A stretch of DNA of 43,329 nt from Candidatus Pacearchaeota archaeon (GCA_017609915.1 JAFCDA010000006.1:1-43329); one strand, 5' to 3'. Counted from the first letter of the stretch, positions 1-8,045 are shown. The notes: generated by a model not told the origin, from the letters alone. Numbers and translations: made by a program.

Positions 1-9
1 GTTTCCATT

Positions 10-315
10 TTACACCTCTAATATAAATTGTTTATTAGCCTTAATAAATTTTCTTATATCTCTATTATCAATCAAACAAGAATCTTTATTACATGCTGGT
101 TTTGGTAAAGAATACCAATTCAAGAAAAGCCTTGGATTTACTCTCTTGCGCATTGCTTCATATTTTGCAATATCCCAATCTATTCTAAACCACCTATATT
201 GACAATCTTCACAGATCTTTATCTGCTCCTCTGAGGTTCCTCTAGGAATATAATCAAAATCGCTCATATTCTTATTAGAGCACATTTCAAATAGGTCTTC
301 ATATACATTTCTCAT
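10..315 (-). CDS. Hypothetical Cys-containing small protein (101 aa)
   Basis: I do not recognise this protein. The ORF track starts it at a TTG, but that TTG lies inside a Shine-Dalgarno-like TTGGAGG, and an ATG follows about 5 nt later, so I start at the ATG at 315. Visible are one CxxC pair (C35/C38), a C-x4-C pair (C75/C80) and C12, which could bind a metal, plus an aromatic/basic middle with no membrane segment. It is transcribed away from tRNA-His on the same strand, about 50 nt downstream of the tRNA. The function cannot be inferred; a small zinc-binding protein is possible. Confidence 0.6.
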   Translation of the reverse strand: MRNVYEDLFEMCSNKNMSDFDYIPRGTSEEQIKICEDCQYRWFRIDWDIAKYEAMRKRVNPRLFLNWYSLPKPACNKDSCLIDNRDIRKFIKANKQFILEV

Positions 316-366
316 TTTTTCCTCCAAGAAAATTTAATTAAAATTCTAGAAACAATGGGGACAGAA

Positions 367-438
367 AGCGAAAGGGGAGAATCGAACTCCCGTCTCAAGC
401 GCCACAGGCTCGCATTCTGCCATTAAACTACAATCGCC
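367..438 (-). tRNA. tRNA-His (GTG), weak acceptor stem
   Basis: Read on the minus strand, the anticodon arm is CGAGC-CTGTGGC-GCTTG, giving anticodon GTG (His). The T arm is GGGAG-TTCGATT-CTCCC and the D arm GTTT/GAAT. A G at position -1 is encoded at 438, as expected for tRNA-His. The acceptor strands GCGATTG and CTTTCGC pair at five positions but have two U-U oppositions at 5:68 and 6:67. The base at 73 is T, whereas archaeal tRNA-His normally has C opposite G-1. No CCA is encoded and there is no intron. It is clearly tRNA-like; whether it is fully functional is less sure. Confidence 0.8.
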
Positions 439-489
439 ATATTTATATTTAGAAGCCGAGCTATAAAAATCTTTTCTAATTAAAGTGAT

Positions 490-554
490 GGGGATAACCC
501 CTAATTCTTATAGCTTTCATGCTATAGACAAATAAATAAGGTTTTTAAACCTTA
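490..554. repeat. Three consecutive inverted repeats before elp3
   Basis: Three short palindromes follow one another: GGGG-ATAA-CCCC (490-501), TATAGC-tttcat-GCTATA (509-526) and TAAGGTTT-TT-AAACCTTA (537-554). They sit between tRNA-His and the dispersed intergenic element upstream of elp3, and no ORF covers them. They could be part of a small structured RNA, terminators or protein-binding sites. I cannot tell which. Confidence 0.45.
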
Positions 555-579
555 CTTTAGGTATTAAATTAGAACTTAA

Positions 580-640
580 ATCAGTATCTTAAAAAACTTA
601 AAGTTACACAGATGACAAGATTAAGCTACTCAGATAATCA
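580..640 (-). repeat. Dispersed intergenic element, copy 1
   Basis: Read on the minus strand it carries ATTATCTGAGTAGCTTAA followed by CATCTGTGTAAC and ends with TTAAGATACTGAT. This is the same module order as the copy at 10941-11002. It lies immediately upstream of elp3, in opposite orientation to that gene. Confidence 0.55.
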
Positions 641-673
641 AAATCTCATGAGCTTATAAAATTCCAGATAAAA

Positions 674-2053
674 ATGAAAATACCAAAACTAGGAGAAATT
701 CGAAAACCAAGCAAAACCTTAGCAGGTGTTACACCAATTGCAGTTATGTGCAAGCCAAAAAAATGTAAACATGGAACATGCTTATATTGTCCAAGCTTAA
801 AAGTTCCTCAATCATATACTCCTAAATCTCCTCCAGTATTAAGAGCTATAAGACTAAAATATGATTCTTGTGAACAAATAAAATCACGACTTAAAGCATT
901 TAAATTAATGAATCATCCAACCCAAAAAATAGAATTAATAGTTATGGGTGGAAATTTCTTAGAATATCCATTAAAATACCAGTATAATTTTATAAAAAAA
1001 TGTTATGATGCTTTAAACAACAAAACATCTAAATCATTAGAACAAGCTAAAAAATTAAATGAAAAATCTAAACATCGTTGTGTTGCATTATGTATAGAAA
1101 CAAGACCTGATTCAATTAATGAAAAAACAATTAAAAGAATATTAGAATTTGGATGCACAAGAGTTGAACTTGGAGTTCAATGTTTAGATGATAAAATTTA
1201 CAAATTTGTAAATCGAGGGCATTTAGTAAAACAAGTTATTAAAGCAACTAAAACATTAAAAAATAATGGGTTCAAGGTTGGATATCATATGATGTTAGGT
1301 TTACCAAAATCAACACCTAAAAAAGATTTTGAAATGTTTAAAAAATTATTCAAAAATCAAGATTTTAAACCAGATCAATTAAAAATATATCCTTGTCAAG
1401 TTATTCAAGGAGCAAAATTAGTTAAATTACATGAAAAAGGAAAATACAACCCATATTCAAAAGAACAAGTCCAAAAACTAATAGTAAAAATTATGAAAAT
1501 AATTCCAAATTATTGTAGGGTTATGAGAATTATGAGAGAAATCCCTCCAGAACATTTAGTTAAAGGAATTCTTAGAATTGATTTAAGAAAAGATATTGAA
1601 TCAGAATTAAGAAAAAATAAGGCAAAAATAAAAGAGATTAGATTTAGGGAAATTGGTTTTGCTATTAGAGATTTAAAAAACAATGAAAAAATTAATAATA
1701 AATTAAAACTAAAAATAACGAAATACAAAGCAAGTGATGGAAATGATTCTTTTTTAGAAATAATCAATAAAGATAATATTTTATTTGGATTATGTAGGCT
1801 TAGGATATATAATAAAAAAGCAATTGTCCGAGAACTTCATGTTTATGGACAAGCATTAAAAATAGGAGAAAAAGCAAAACAATTAGGTCAACATTCTGGT
1901 TTAGGAAAACAACTTATTAAACAAGCAGAACAAATCACAAAAGAAAAGAAAATCCCTAATTTAAAGATTATATCTGGTGTAGGTGTAAGACCTTATTACA
2001 GAAAATTAGGATATAAATTAGATAAAAATGGATATATGATTAAAGAGCTATAA
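674..2053 (+). CDS. elp3: Elp3-like tRNA U34 modification enzyme (radical SAM + GNAT), short N-terminus
   Basis: Elp3 catalyses the first step of carboxymethyl-type modification of the wobble uridine in tRNA. The radical SAM cluster is C31-x4-C36-x2-C39 in CKHGTCLYCP, followed by PQSYTPKSP and LRAIRLKYD, both typical of Elp3. The middle has IETRPDSI and the VELGVQ and GYHMMLGLP blocks. The C-terminal acetyltransferase domain carries GQHSGLGKQLI and ends GVRPYYRKLGY. At 459 aa it is shorter than the roughly 530 aa usual in archaea because only about 30 residues precede the first cluster Cys; the N-terminal tRNA-binding part is missing or reduced. A TATA-like CTTATAAAA about 20 nt upstream fits a leaderless start. 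No other Elongator subunits are nearby, as expected for archaea. Confidence 0.95.
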   Translation: MKIPKLGEIRKPSKTLAGVTPIAVMCKPKKCKHGTCLYCPSLKVPQSYTPKSPPVLRAIRLKYDSCEQIKSRLKAFKLMNHPTQKIELIVMGGNFLEYPLKYQYNFIKKCYDALNNKTSKSLEQAKKLNEKSKHRCVALCIETRPDSINEKTIKRILEFGCTRVELGVQCLDDKIYKFVNRGHLVKQVIKATKTLKNNGFKVGYHMMLGLPKSTPKKDFEMFKKLFKNQDFKPDQLKIYPCQVIQGAKLVKLHEKGKYNPYSKEQVQKLIVKIMKIIPNYCRVMRIMREIPPEHLVKGILRIDLRKDIESELRKNKAKIKEIRFREIGFAIRDLKNNEKINNKLKLKITKYKASDGNDSFLEIINKDNILFGLCRLRIYNKKAIVRELHVYGQALKIGEKAKQLGQHSGLGKQLIKQAEQITKEKKIPNLKIISGVGVRPYYRKLGYKLDKNGYMIKEL

Positions 2054-2102
2054 TCCTATTTCAATAATATTTATAAAGAAAAATTTTGTCCTTTTTAGTA
2101 AG

Positions 2103-2459
2103 ATGGATAATAACAAGGGACCTATTGAAAGTTTTTTAGGAAAATCAAATTTCACATATCAAAATAGAGCGGATCCTAGTAAGAATGTAAAAGCACTAAT
2201 GTGTGATCATGAAGCAGAAGGCAAGATTGAACCTGGCTATTTTATTATCTCAAAACCAGTAAATCCTCAAGACCATGAAAATATGGAGGATGAGAAAATA
2301 GGTAGTGGGGAAGTAATGGTTCATATTCCTGAACAATGTTTAGAAAGAATGGCCAATCATTTGGATATTGTCAAAAGAAAAAGACACGAATTACAACAAC
2401 AAGAAGCTATTGAAGAAAGAAGGGCTCCTATAAGTTATAAACCAAATCTTAGACCATAA
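2103..2459 (+). CDS. Hypothetical acidic soluble protein (118 aa)
   Basis: I do not recognise this protein. It has no membrane segment or signal peptide. The N-terminal two thirds is acidic with a CDHEAEGKIEPGYF stretch, and the C-terminal third is a charged helix (KRKRHELQQQEAIEERR). A TATTTATAAAG box lies about 30 nt upstream of the ATG, so the message is probably leaderless and the gene has its own promoter behind elp3. The start is firm for that reason. No function is suggested. Confidence 0.65.
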   Translation: MDNNKGPIESFLGKSNFTYQNRADPSKNVKALMCDHEAEGKIEPGYFIISKPVNPQDHENMEDEKIGSGEVMVHIPEQCLERMANHLDIVKRKRHELQQQEAIEERRAPISYKPNLRP

Positions 2460-2543
2460 ATCCCCCTTAATAATTATGTTTCATACTAATAAAAGTTAAA
2501 ACAAACAGAATTCTTAATATTTTATAACTAATGAAAATAAAAA

Positions 2544-3524
2544 ATGATTGATAGAGAAAAAGATTTAATTGAAAAAGAAAAAAAATGGATTAAATATATA
2601 AGATTAATGAATGGGGTAACTTCTATTAAACAATTAGAAAAAACCCTTGATACTCACTCTGTTTTTGATTTAGCAAAAGTTTTTATTGGAGCACAACCAG
2701 GAGATTATATTTCTTTTGGAGAAAAACAAGCAGAAAATTTTGAATTTTTATTAAAAGATTTAGAAAGAGCAAATACAGAATTTTGTTATAAAAAACGTTT
2801 GGCTAGAGGGGAATCCAAAGAGCCTTACCTAGACTTCATCCATAAAAAAGAAATCAAAGAAAACAAAGAAAAAATATTAAAACATTTTTCTGATACAAAG
2901 TTTGGAAAAGAAGATGATGTCTTATTTATATATTTCAATAAAAAATTAATTCAACAACAAGAAAAAACTTACGAAATTAAAAATCTTATAGATAAAGTTT
3001 TCAATATAAAAGAATTTTTAGAAATTATTGGAAATGCCCCAATATTAACTCCTACAGAAAAAGTTATTGAGGCCCATTATTTATTTGGTTATTATTTTAG
3101 CTTTCCTCCTTGTTGTATAGAAAGATATCGAAGAACAATTAAAACATATAGACATTTTTTATCAGAAGATAATGAAATGTACATAGAACATGTACCTTGT
3201 TATCCTGAATGTGCATTATCTCTTCATAGTATAAAGTTAATGAAAAAAGCATTTGAAATTACTGGATTAAATACTGAAGAATTAAGAAAATCTACAAGAG
3301 AGCACTTTAAAGGATACCTTTTTTTCAGGAATACAGAAACTAACCCATTAATATTTAGAGATTTAGCAGAAGAATATCAAGTAGAAATGCATGGACAAGG
3401 GGGGAGATATGTATTAATTACTAAATCAAGAAAAATCTTAAGTAAATTAGCTTACAAAGTTAGTGATATGCCTAACGTTAAAAATTTACACACAAACACA
3501 GTAATTGATTCTATTGATATCTAA
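2544..3524 (+). CDS. DUF483-like cysteine-motif protein (326 aa)
   Basis: The second half has a dense motif, YYFSFPPCCIERY, followed about 30 residues later by HVPCYPECALS. This matches my recollection of the archaeal DUF483 family, whose function is not known to me. The clustered Cys and His residues suggest a metal site. The N-terminal half is helical and charged and probably a separate domain. No membrane segments are seen. It stands alone between an orphan gene and a convergent pilin-like gene. Confidence is high that it is a gene, moderate for the family. Confidence 0.75.
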   Translation: MIDREKDLIEKEKKWIKYIRLMNGVTSIKQLEKTLDTHSVFDLAKVFIGAQPGDYISFGEKQAENFEFLLKDLERANTEFCYKKRLARGESKEPYLDFIHKKEIKENKEKILKHFSDTKFGKEDDVLFIYFNKKLIQQQEKTYEIKNLIDKVFNIKEFLEIIGNAPILTPTEKVIEAHYLFGYYFSFPPCCIERYRRTIKTYRHFLSEDNEMYIEHVPCYPECALSLHSIKLMKKAFEITGLNTEELRKSTREHFKGYLFFRNTETNPLIFRDLAEEYQVEMHGQGGRYVLITKSRKILSKLAYKVSDMPNVKNLHTNTVIDSIDI

Positions 3525-3572
3525 ACATAAAATTGCAATTATGAATAAGAAATTATAATAAAAAAATAAAAA

Positions 3573-4007
3573 TTAGGCCTCAGCTAATGCATTATCCATT
3601 ACATTACAAATAGTTCCATCAGTATCACTTAAAATTGCTGCGACTTCTACTTTATCTCCAGTATCTAATGTAAATCCAGACCAAGTTTTTGTTTCTAAAG
3701 GTTCTAAATCACTTCCAGTTGCAGGAGCACTTGTTGGTGTAACAGCTGAACCAGCAACTAAAAATCTAATATCCCCTACTGAGTCTTTATCTCCTCCGCT
3801 TAATCTTGTAACTGTAACTTCGCCTGATGTAAAGTTTGCTAATACTATTTCTAAATCAATTCCAATACAAGCAGCAGTTCCTTCAATAGTTTCAGCACCG
3901 CTTTCTATTGTACTCTGAACAACTTGCCAAACTATAACAATAGCTGCAAGAACCAATAGGATAATTAAAACAGTTGTAATAATCTGTGCTTGTGCTTTTT
4001 TATTCAT
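3573..4007 (-). CDS. Type IV pilin-like secreted/surface protein
   Basis: The N-terminus MNKKAQAQIITTVLIILLV is a class III (prepilin) signal: short basic leader, then an uninterrupted hydrophobic helix to about residue 30, as in archaeal pilins and archaellins. The remaining ~110 residues are Thr/Ser/Gly/Asp-rich with few Lys, typical of an extracellular beta domain; two Cys (in TAACIG and TICNV) could form a disulfide. A perfect Shine-Dalgarno AAAGGAGG precedes the ATG by about 9 nt, unlike most genes here, which suggests strong translation. No pilus assembly genes are adjacent; the ATPase-like N-domain at 11011-11775 may be related. The family is inferred from the signal, not from full-length similarity. 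Confidence 0.8.
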   Translation of the reverse strand: MNKKAQAQIITTVLIILLVLAAIVIVWQVVQSTIESGAETIEGTAACIGIDLEIVLANFTSGEVTVTRLSGGDKDSVGDIRFLVAGSAVTPTSAPATGSDLEPLETKTWSGFTLDTGDKVEVAAILSDTDGTICNVMDNALAEA

Positions 4008-4066
4008 GTTTTACTTTCCTCCTTTCATCTCTTTTTATATTATTGTTTTAATAAAAACAAGCTACT

Positions 4067-5293
4067 TTATAAATGTTTTTTATTTTTTGAAAAATTTTCT
4101 AGGGCCTCAAAAAAATCTTTTTTACTTATTATTTTATCTACTTCAGATATTCCTCTTTGTTCAACAAACTGATAAAAAGTTTCTGGTTTATAGTCTTGTT
4201 TTTTTAATGAAGCAACAGTTGGCAATCTTAAATCATCCCATCCTTTATATTTTTTAGATTCAATTCCTTTTCTCATTTTACTTGCAGACATTTCTAAATC
4301 TGTAAAGTGTAATCTTCCAATAAATGCAATCCAAGGATATTGTTTTTCTTTTCCTAATGCTTTATACATAAGTTTTTGTCTTTTTGCATTATCCATATGG
4401 TCTTTTCCTCTAATAATATGTGTCATTCCTTGTTCAATATCATCTACTGTAACAGCAAGATTCATCAAAGGCCAGACCTTGTATTTATTTTTTTGTAAAG
4501 GATGACTTGTTTCATTTATTCTAGCAAGAGGAAAATCTCTCATAGCAGGATTATTATCTTTCATATCTGATTTAAAACGAACAACAGCTTGTCCTGATTT
4601 ATAGCCTTCTTTACTTTTATCAAGCATTTTCTTCCATCTTTTTAATTGTTCTTTTTTATCTAATCCCCTACAAGGACAGTTTTTTTTATTAGAAATATAT
4701 TTTTTAAATTCTTCAACAGAACAAGTACAAACATAAGCAGCACTTTTATTAATCAACTTTTCAGCATATTTATAATAAAGATTCATTCTTTCAGACTGAA
4801 TTATAATTTTGACTTTATTTTTACATAACCATTTAGCTTCTTGCTCAATCATTTTATAGGCAGGTTTATAAATATTTTCAGGATTTGTATCTTCTATTCT
4901 AATAAAAAATTTACCACCATATTTTTGAACATAAAGAAAATTTGGAAGAATAGTTAAAATATGCCCTAGAGTAAGTGCACCACTAGGACTTGGAGACATC
5001 CTCATTATAACTTTACCTTTTTTTGCACCAGGTAAATCAGGTAATCCATCTCTCTCAGGTCTGTGTCCTATTAATTTTTTCAATCCTTCAAACTCTTTTT
5101 TCTGCTCATCAACACCTAACTTATTAACTTCTTTCAAAACCTTATTAATTTCTGGAATTGTTTTCTTAACCTGTTTTTTCTCTAATCCTTCTTGGAATAA
5201 TCCACTAATAACACTTCCAACAACTGCATTTCCATTATGCTCAATTGCATTTTTCAATGCATATGCTTTAATTGTTTTTTTGGATATTGTCAT
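4067..5293 (-). CDS. gltX: Glutamyl-tRNA synthetase, archaeal type, without C-terminal anticodon-binding domain
   Basis: GluRS charges tRNA-Glu, and in archaea often tRNA-Gln too. The archaeal N-terminal extension (~90 aa) is followed by the HIGH-type motif PSPSGALTLGH, FFIRIEDTNP, AYVCTCSVEEF with CPCRG, VWPLMNLAVTVDD, HIIRGKDHMDN and the KMSKS equivalent SASKMRKGIE, then GWDDLRLPT. The protein stops at 408 aa, about 20 residues after the stem-contact region, where archaeal enzymes (about 550-570 aa) continue into the beta-barrel anticodon-binding domain. The next gene downstream is the pilin, so no split C-terminal part is adjacent. A TATA box in the 3' end of the symporter gene allows a leaderless transcript. 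The family is certain; how it selects its tRNA is not. Confidence 0.95.
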   Translation of the reverse strand: MTISKKTIKAYALKNAIEHNGNAVVGSVISGLFQEGLEKKQVKKTIPEINKVLKEVNKLGVDEQKKEFEGLKKLIGHRPERDGLPDLPGAKKGKVIMRMSPSPSGALTLGHILTILPNFLYVQKYGGKFFIRIEDTNPENIYKPAYKMIEQEAKWLCKNKVKIIIQSERMNLYYKYAEKLINKSAAYVCTCSVEEFKKYISNKKNCPCRGLDKKEQLKRWKKMLDKSKEGYKSGQAVVRFKSDMKDNNPAMRDFPLARINETSHPLQKNKYKVWPLMNLAVTVDDIEQGMTHIIRGKDHMDNAKRQKLMYKALGKEKQYPWIAFIGRLHFTDLEMSASKMRKGIESKKYKGWDDLRLPTVASLKKQDYKPETFYQFVEQRGISEVDKIISKKDFFEALENFSKNKKHL

Positions 5294-5315
5294 TTTTTAT
5301 TTTTCTTATTTATAA

Positions 5316-6653
5316 TTAGGAACTTTGTTTTTTAAAAAATATTTGTCCGATTATTAAAAATACTGCTGCAGCAGGAAAAACAATTACTATATTTTCTGGA
5401 TTAAAATTTCCTGTAACAATTAAAATTACAACAGAAACCAAACCTCCAATCATACCTAAGAATGCTGCATTGTTTTTAATTTTCCAGAATAATGAGGCTA
5501 CTATTATCGGAGAAACACAGAGTACTAAACTAATAATTCCAAAAAGGATTAATAAAATTTCAGAAACAAATATAGCAATCATCATAGAAACAAGTGCTAA
5601 TCCAATAAGAGAAATTTTTATTATTCTTGCTATTTTATCTTCCATAATTCTATTTCTTCTATAAAAAAAGTCTTTAGCTATACTAGAGGACAAATAAAAC
5701 AATTCAGTATCTATGGTAGACATAAGTGCTGCAAGAATTGCTATAATTACGATTCCCACAAATGATGCAGGAACTAATTGTAATAATCCATAATAAAGTG
5801 CTTGACTTGAATCTATGTTTGGAAAATTATTTCTAGCTGCAATTCCAATAAGTGTTAAGGCTACTCCAAATATAATAATAAAAACTGCTGCAAGATACAA
5901 TCCTTTTTTTACAGTTTTGACATTTTTAGCTGAAAATATTCTTTGCCATACATCTCCTGCAGCAAAAAAAGCAAAGATCCCTAATACAAGATAAGCAACA
6001 ATTGTAAATCCTCCAATACTCATTAGGTCTGCTTGTTGTGTTGTAACTTCTCCAATATTAATAGTAAATAATATGAATATAAAAACAAAAAACATAATTA
6101 AAAACTGAAAAAAATCTGTTTTAATAACTGCTTTAAACCCACCAAGTAAAAGATAAATTAAGGTTCCAAAACCCATAATTAAAACCGCAGTTGGATAACT
6201 TATTCCTAAAAGTGGAGCAAATAAACTTCCTCCTGCAATAAATTGCCCTACTAACAATGCAAAAAAAGCAATAAAAAGAATTATTGCACCCAAAGTTCCT
6301 GTCTTATAATCAAATTTAGTAAAAAGATAATCAGATATTGTAAGAAAATTATGTTCATCTGCAAGTGTTTTTAATTTCTTAGCAGCTAATCCTAGACAAA
6401 CTAAACCTAGTGCAAATCCAACCCAAAACCAAACAGCGCCAAACCCTATATCATATGCAAAAGCAGCTTGTCCAACAAGAAGCATACCTCCAACAACTGC
6501 CAAAATAGAAGCTGCTGTTTGCCAAGTTCCTACTTTTCTTCCTGCAATTAAAAATTCTTTAGTTGTTTCTCTCTTTCTTACCCAAAAACCTATAAAGAAA
6601 ACTATCAAAAAATATAAAATAATTAGATTTATATTAAACAATGATAATACCAT
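5316..6653 (-). CDS. Sodium/solute symporter (SSS family)
   Basis: A polytopic membrane protein with about 12-13 hydrophobic helices over 445 aa. The start (NLIILYFLIVFFIGFWVRKR followed by TTKEFLIAGRKVGTWQTA) is the usual SSS signature: helix, then a cytosolic loop with xxFxxAGRxxG. Further family features are GGMLLVGQAAFAYDIG and LLGGFKAVIKTDFFQF, and the WQRIFSAKN loop. SSS proteins import sugars, amino acids, nucleosides or vitamins with Na+; the substrate cannot be read from the sequence. It lies upstream of gltX (22 nt) and downstream of scpA on the same strand, and may be co-transcribed with gltX. Confidence 0.88.
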   Translation of the reverse strand: MVLSLFNINLIILYFLIVFFIGFWVRKRETTKEFLIAGRKVGTWQTAASILAVVGGMLLVGQAAFAYDIGFGAVWFWVGFALGLVCLGLAAKKLKTLADEHNFLTISDYLFTKFDYKTGTLGAIILFIAFFALLVGQFIAGGSLFAPLLGISYPTAVLIMGFGTLIYLLLGGFKAVIKTDFFQFLIMFFVFIFILFTINIGEVTTQQADLMSIGGFTIVAYLVLGIFAFFAAGDVWQRIFSAKNVKTVKKGLYLAAVFIIIFGVALTLIGIAARNNFPNIDSSQALYYGLLQLVPASFVGIVIIAILAALMSTIDTELFYLSSSIAKDFFYRRNRIMEDKIARIIKISLIGLALVSMMIAIFVSEILLILFGIISLVLCVSPIIVASLFWKIKNNAAFLGMIGGLVSVVILIVTGNFNPENIVIVFPAAAVFLIIGQIFFKKQSS

Positions 6654-6698
6654 GGTTTTAATTATATTTCAAGATTTATAAATATTAACTTTTAATCT

Positions 6699-7649
6699 TC
6701 ACTCATCCTCAAAACCAGTAATCTTTTCAATCTTTTCTTCTTTTAAAACTTCTTCAAATAATTGAGCAACTTCTATTGCTATTTTCATAACTTCTTGTTT
6801 TCTTTTCTCACTCAAATCTGTTTGTTCTAATTCTTCACGCATTTCTTCAATATCTTCTTCAAGTTCTTCAATAAAGTTTCCCTTATTTTTCTTAAAATAA
6901 TCATATAAATAAATCCAAATCTCCTCTAAATGAGCCTCTTGGTCTAACCATATTTTTTTATTATTACTTAAGTGCAAAATTGGTAAAAAACAAGCTAATT
7001 TTTCTTCTCTACTTTGTCCAGCTAATTCAGCATATCCAATTTTATTCAAATGTTTATCAGATTTTATTGCTTTTTTCTTAATAGATGTTAAAACTCTTGC
7101 ATAAAACTCTCTAATCCTATCTTTTAAATCAATTCTTTTAAATGAAGGAAAATCAACTTCAGAAAGCTTTTTAGCTCTTTTAATATTTACTTCTCTTCTA
7201 ATTCTTCTTGATTCTGTATTAATTGCTTTATCCAAAGCACCCATTAATTCAGGCAATGTAACTCTTCTTAGTCTTGGTAAAGGTGTTTTTGGGATTAAAA
7301 GAGGTAATTCATCCTCATTTATTTCAATTTTTTCAGCAACATATTTTTCTTCTTGTTTTCTGCCAAACAAAATATCATCAATACTCTTAATATATTTATT
7401 AAGTAAAAACTCTGATTTAATCCTCAAAAGCAAAGCTGCTGCAAGAAGAACCTTACTTGAGATATAAAAGTCTGTTTCCTCAAGTTCATTAAGTTTTTCA
7501 AAATATTTACCAGTTAATACTACAATATCAATATTCCAAGGGTCTAATTGCTCAGTATGGATTAATTCATAAATAATAGCCTGCCAATCAGGTTTTCTAC
7601 TTGTTATTATGTCATAAAACTGATTTTGACCTATTTTTTCCTCTTCCAT
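6699..7649 (-). CDS. scpA: Segregation and condensation protein A (kleisin)
   Basis: ScpA is the kleisin that bridges SMC heads. The N-terminus shows the family pattern: WQAIIYELIHTEQLDPWNID, then VLTGKYFEKLNEL and the helix VLLAAALLLRIKSEFLL. A C-terminal winged-helix region follows (IKKKAIKSDKHLNKIG and FLPILHLSNNKKIWLDQ). The tail is highly acidic and coiled-coil-like (EELEEDIEEMREELEQ). At 316 aa it is somewhat longer than the typical ~250 aa because of this tail. No scpB or smc gene is in the window. A TATA-like TTTAAAAAC lies just upstream. A firm call. Confidence 0.9.
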   Translation of the reverse strand: MEEEKIGQNQFYDIITSRKPDWQAIIYELIHTEQLDPWNIDIVVLTGKYFEKLNELEETDFYISSKVLLAAALLLRIKSEFLLNKYIKSIDDILFGRKQEEKYVAEKIEINEDELPLLIPKTPLPRLRRVTLPELMGALDKAINTESRRIRREVNIKRAKKLSEVDFPSFKRIDLKDRIREFYARVLTSIKKKAIKSDKHLNKIGYAELAGQSREEKLACFLPILHLSNNKKIWLDQEAHLEEIWIYLYDYFKKNKGNFIEELEEDIEEMREELEQTDLSEKRKQEVMKIAIEVAQLFEEVLKEEKIEKITGFEDE

Positions 7650-7743
7650 ACCTAAGTCAATACCAAGAAGTTTTTAAATATTGGGTTGTTTTATTGATAA
7701 TATCTATAAATCTTAAGCCTTGAAAATGAGAAAAGCCCATCAT

Positions 7744-7775
7744 AACATCTCTACGCTTATAAGATATCAGTTAAT
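7744..7775 (+). repeat. Dispersed intergenic element, copy 2 (right module)
   Basis: ACATCTCTACGCTTATAAGATATCAG matches the right-hand module of the dispersed element (consensus TCTCYCTAYGCTTATAAGATAYTGAT). The left module is weak or absent. It lies between scpA and the candidate ncRNA. Confidence 0.5.
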
Positions 7776-7871
7776 AATATTTTAACTCCAAAGTGATATC
7801 TCTATCTAAAATATATATTGTGGATAAATTTAAACTAAATCTACACAGTGTCATTACACAGTTACAACATA

Positions 7872-7888
7872 CCGAAAGATTTATATAC
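7872..7888 (+). promoter_or_regulatory. Strong archaeal promoter (BRE + TATA) with no ORF behind it
   Basis: CCGAAAGATTTATATAC combines a purine-rich BRE (CGAAAG) with a consensus TATA box (TTTATATA). The expected transcription start is about 24-28 nt downstream, near 7907-7912. No plus-strand gene follows, which points to an RNA gene. Confidence 0.55.
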
Positions 7889-7909
7889 TAAATACACTTA
7901 TATTTATTA

Positions 7910-8040
7910 TCACCTCTTTTTCCCAGAGAAGAGTCAGGACATGCTTTTTTTGTGTGACACCGACCCTTCCTTGGGTTTATATTCCCCAAACTCTAATGAG
8001 TTTTAGTAAAGATCCTGTCTAAAATCAGGCACGGTTTATT
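7910..8040 (+). ncRNA. Candidate structured non-coding RNA, unknown class
   Basis: This stretch follows the strong promoter and is more GC-rich than other intergenic DNA here. Local hairpins visible are CTCTT/AAGAG near the 5' end, TTGGG/CCCAA, AAACTC-TAAT-GAGTTT and CCTG/CAGG. A longer-range pairing CAGGA/TCCTG could close the middle. The 3' end runs into T-rich sequence antisense to the rps27ae 3' end, a plausible terminator. I looked for 5S, SRP RNA, RNase P RNA and C/D-box signatures and did not find convincing ones. The longest plus-strand ORF is about 21 codons. The limits are estimates. Confidence 0.4.
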
Positions 8041-8045
8041 AGAAT

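Noticed and set aside
1510-1767. Minus-strand 85-aa ORF inside elp3
   Set aside because: Phe/Leu/Ser-rich shadow of a Lys/Asn-rich gene; elp3 motifs are continuous on the other strand.
3990-4257. Two plus-strand ORFs over the gltX 3' end
   Set aside because: Antisense shadows, low-complexity hydrophobic, no ribosome site; gltX is clear.
7910-8040. Candidate RNA considered as SRP RNA, RNase P RNA or 5S rRNA
   Set aside because: GTCAGG superficially recalls SRP helix 8, but the GGAAGG and adenosine-rich loop are absent in the right place; RNase P conserved regions and 5S loops were not found.
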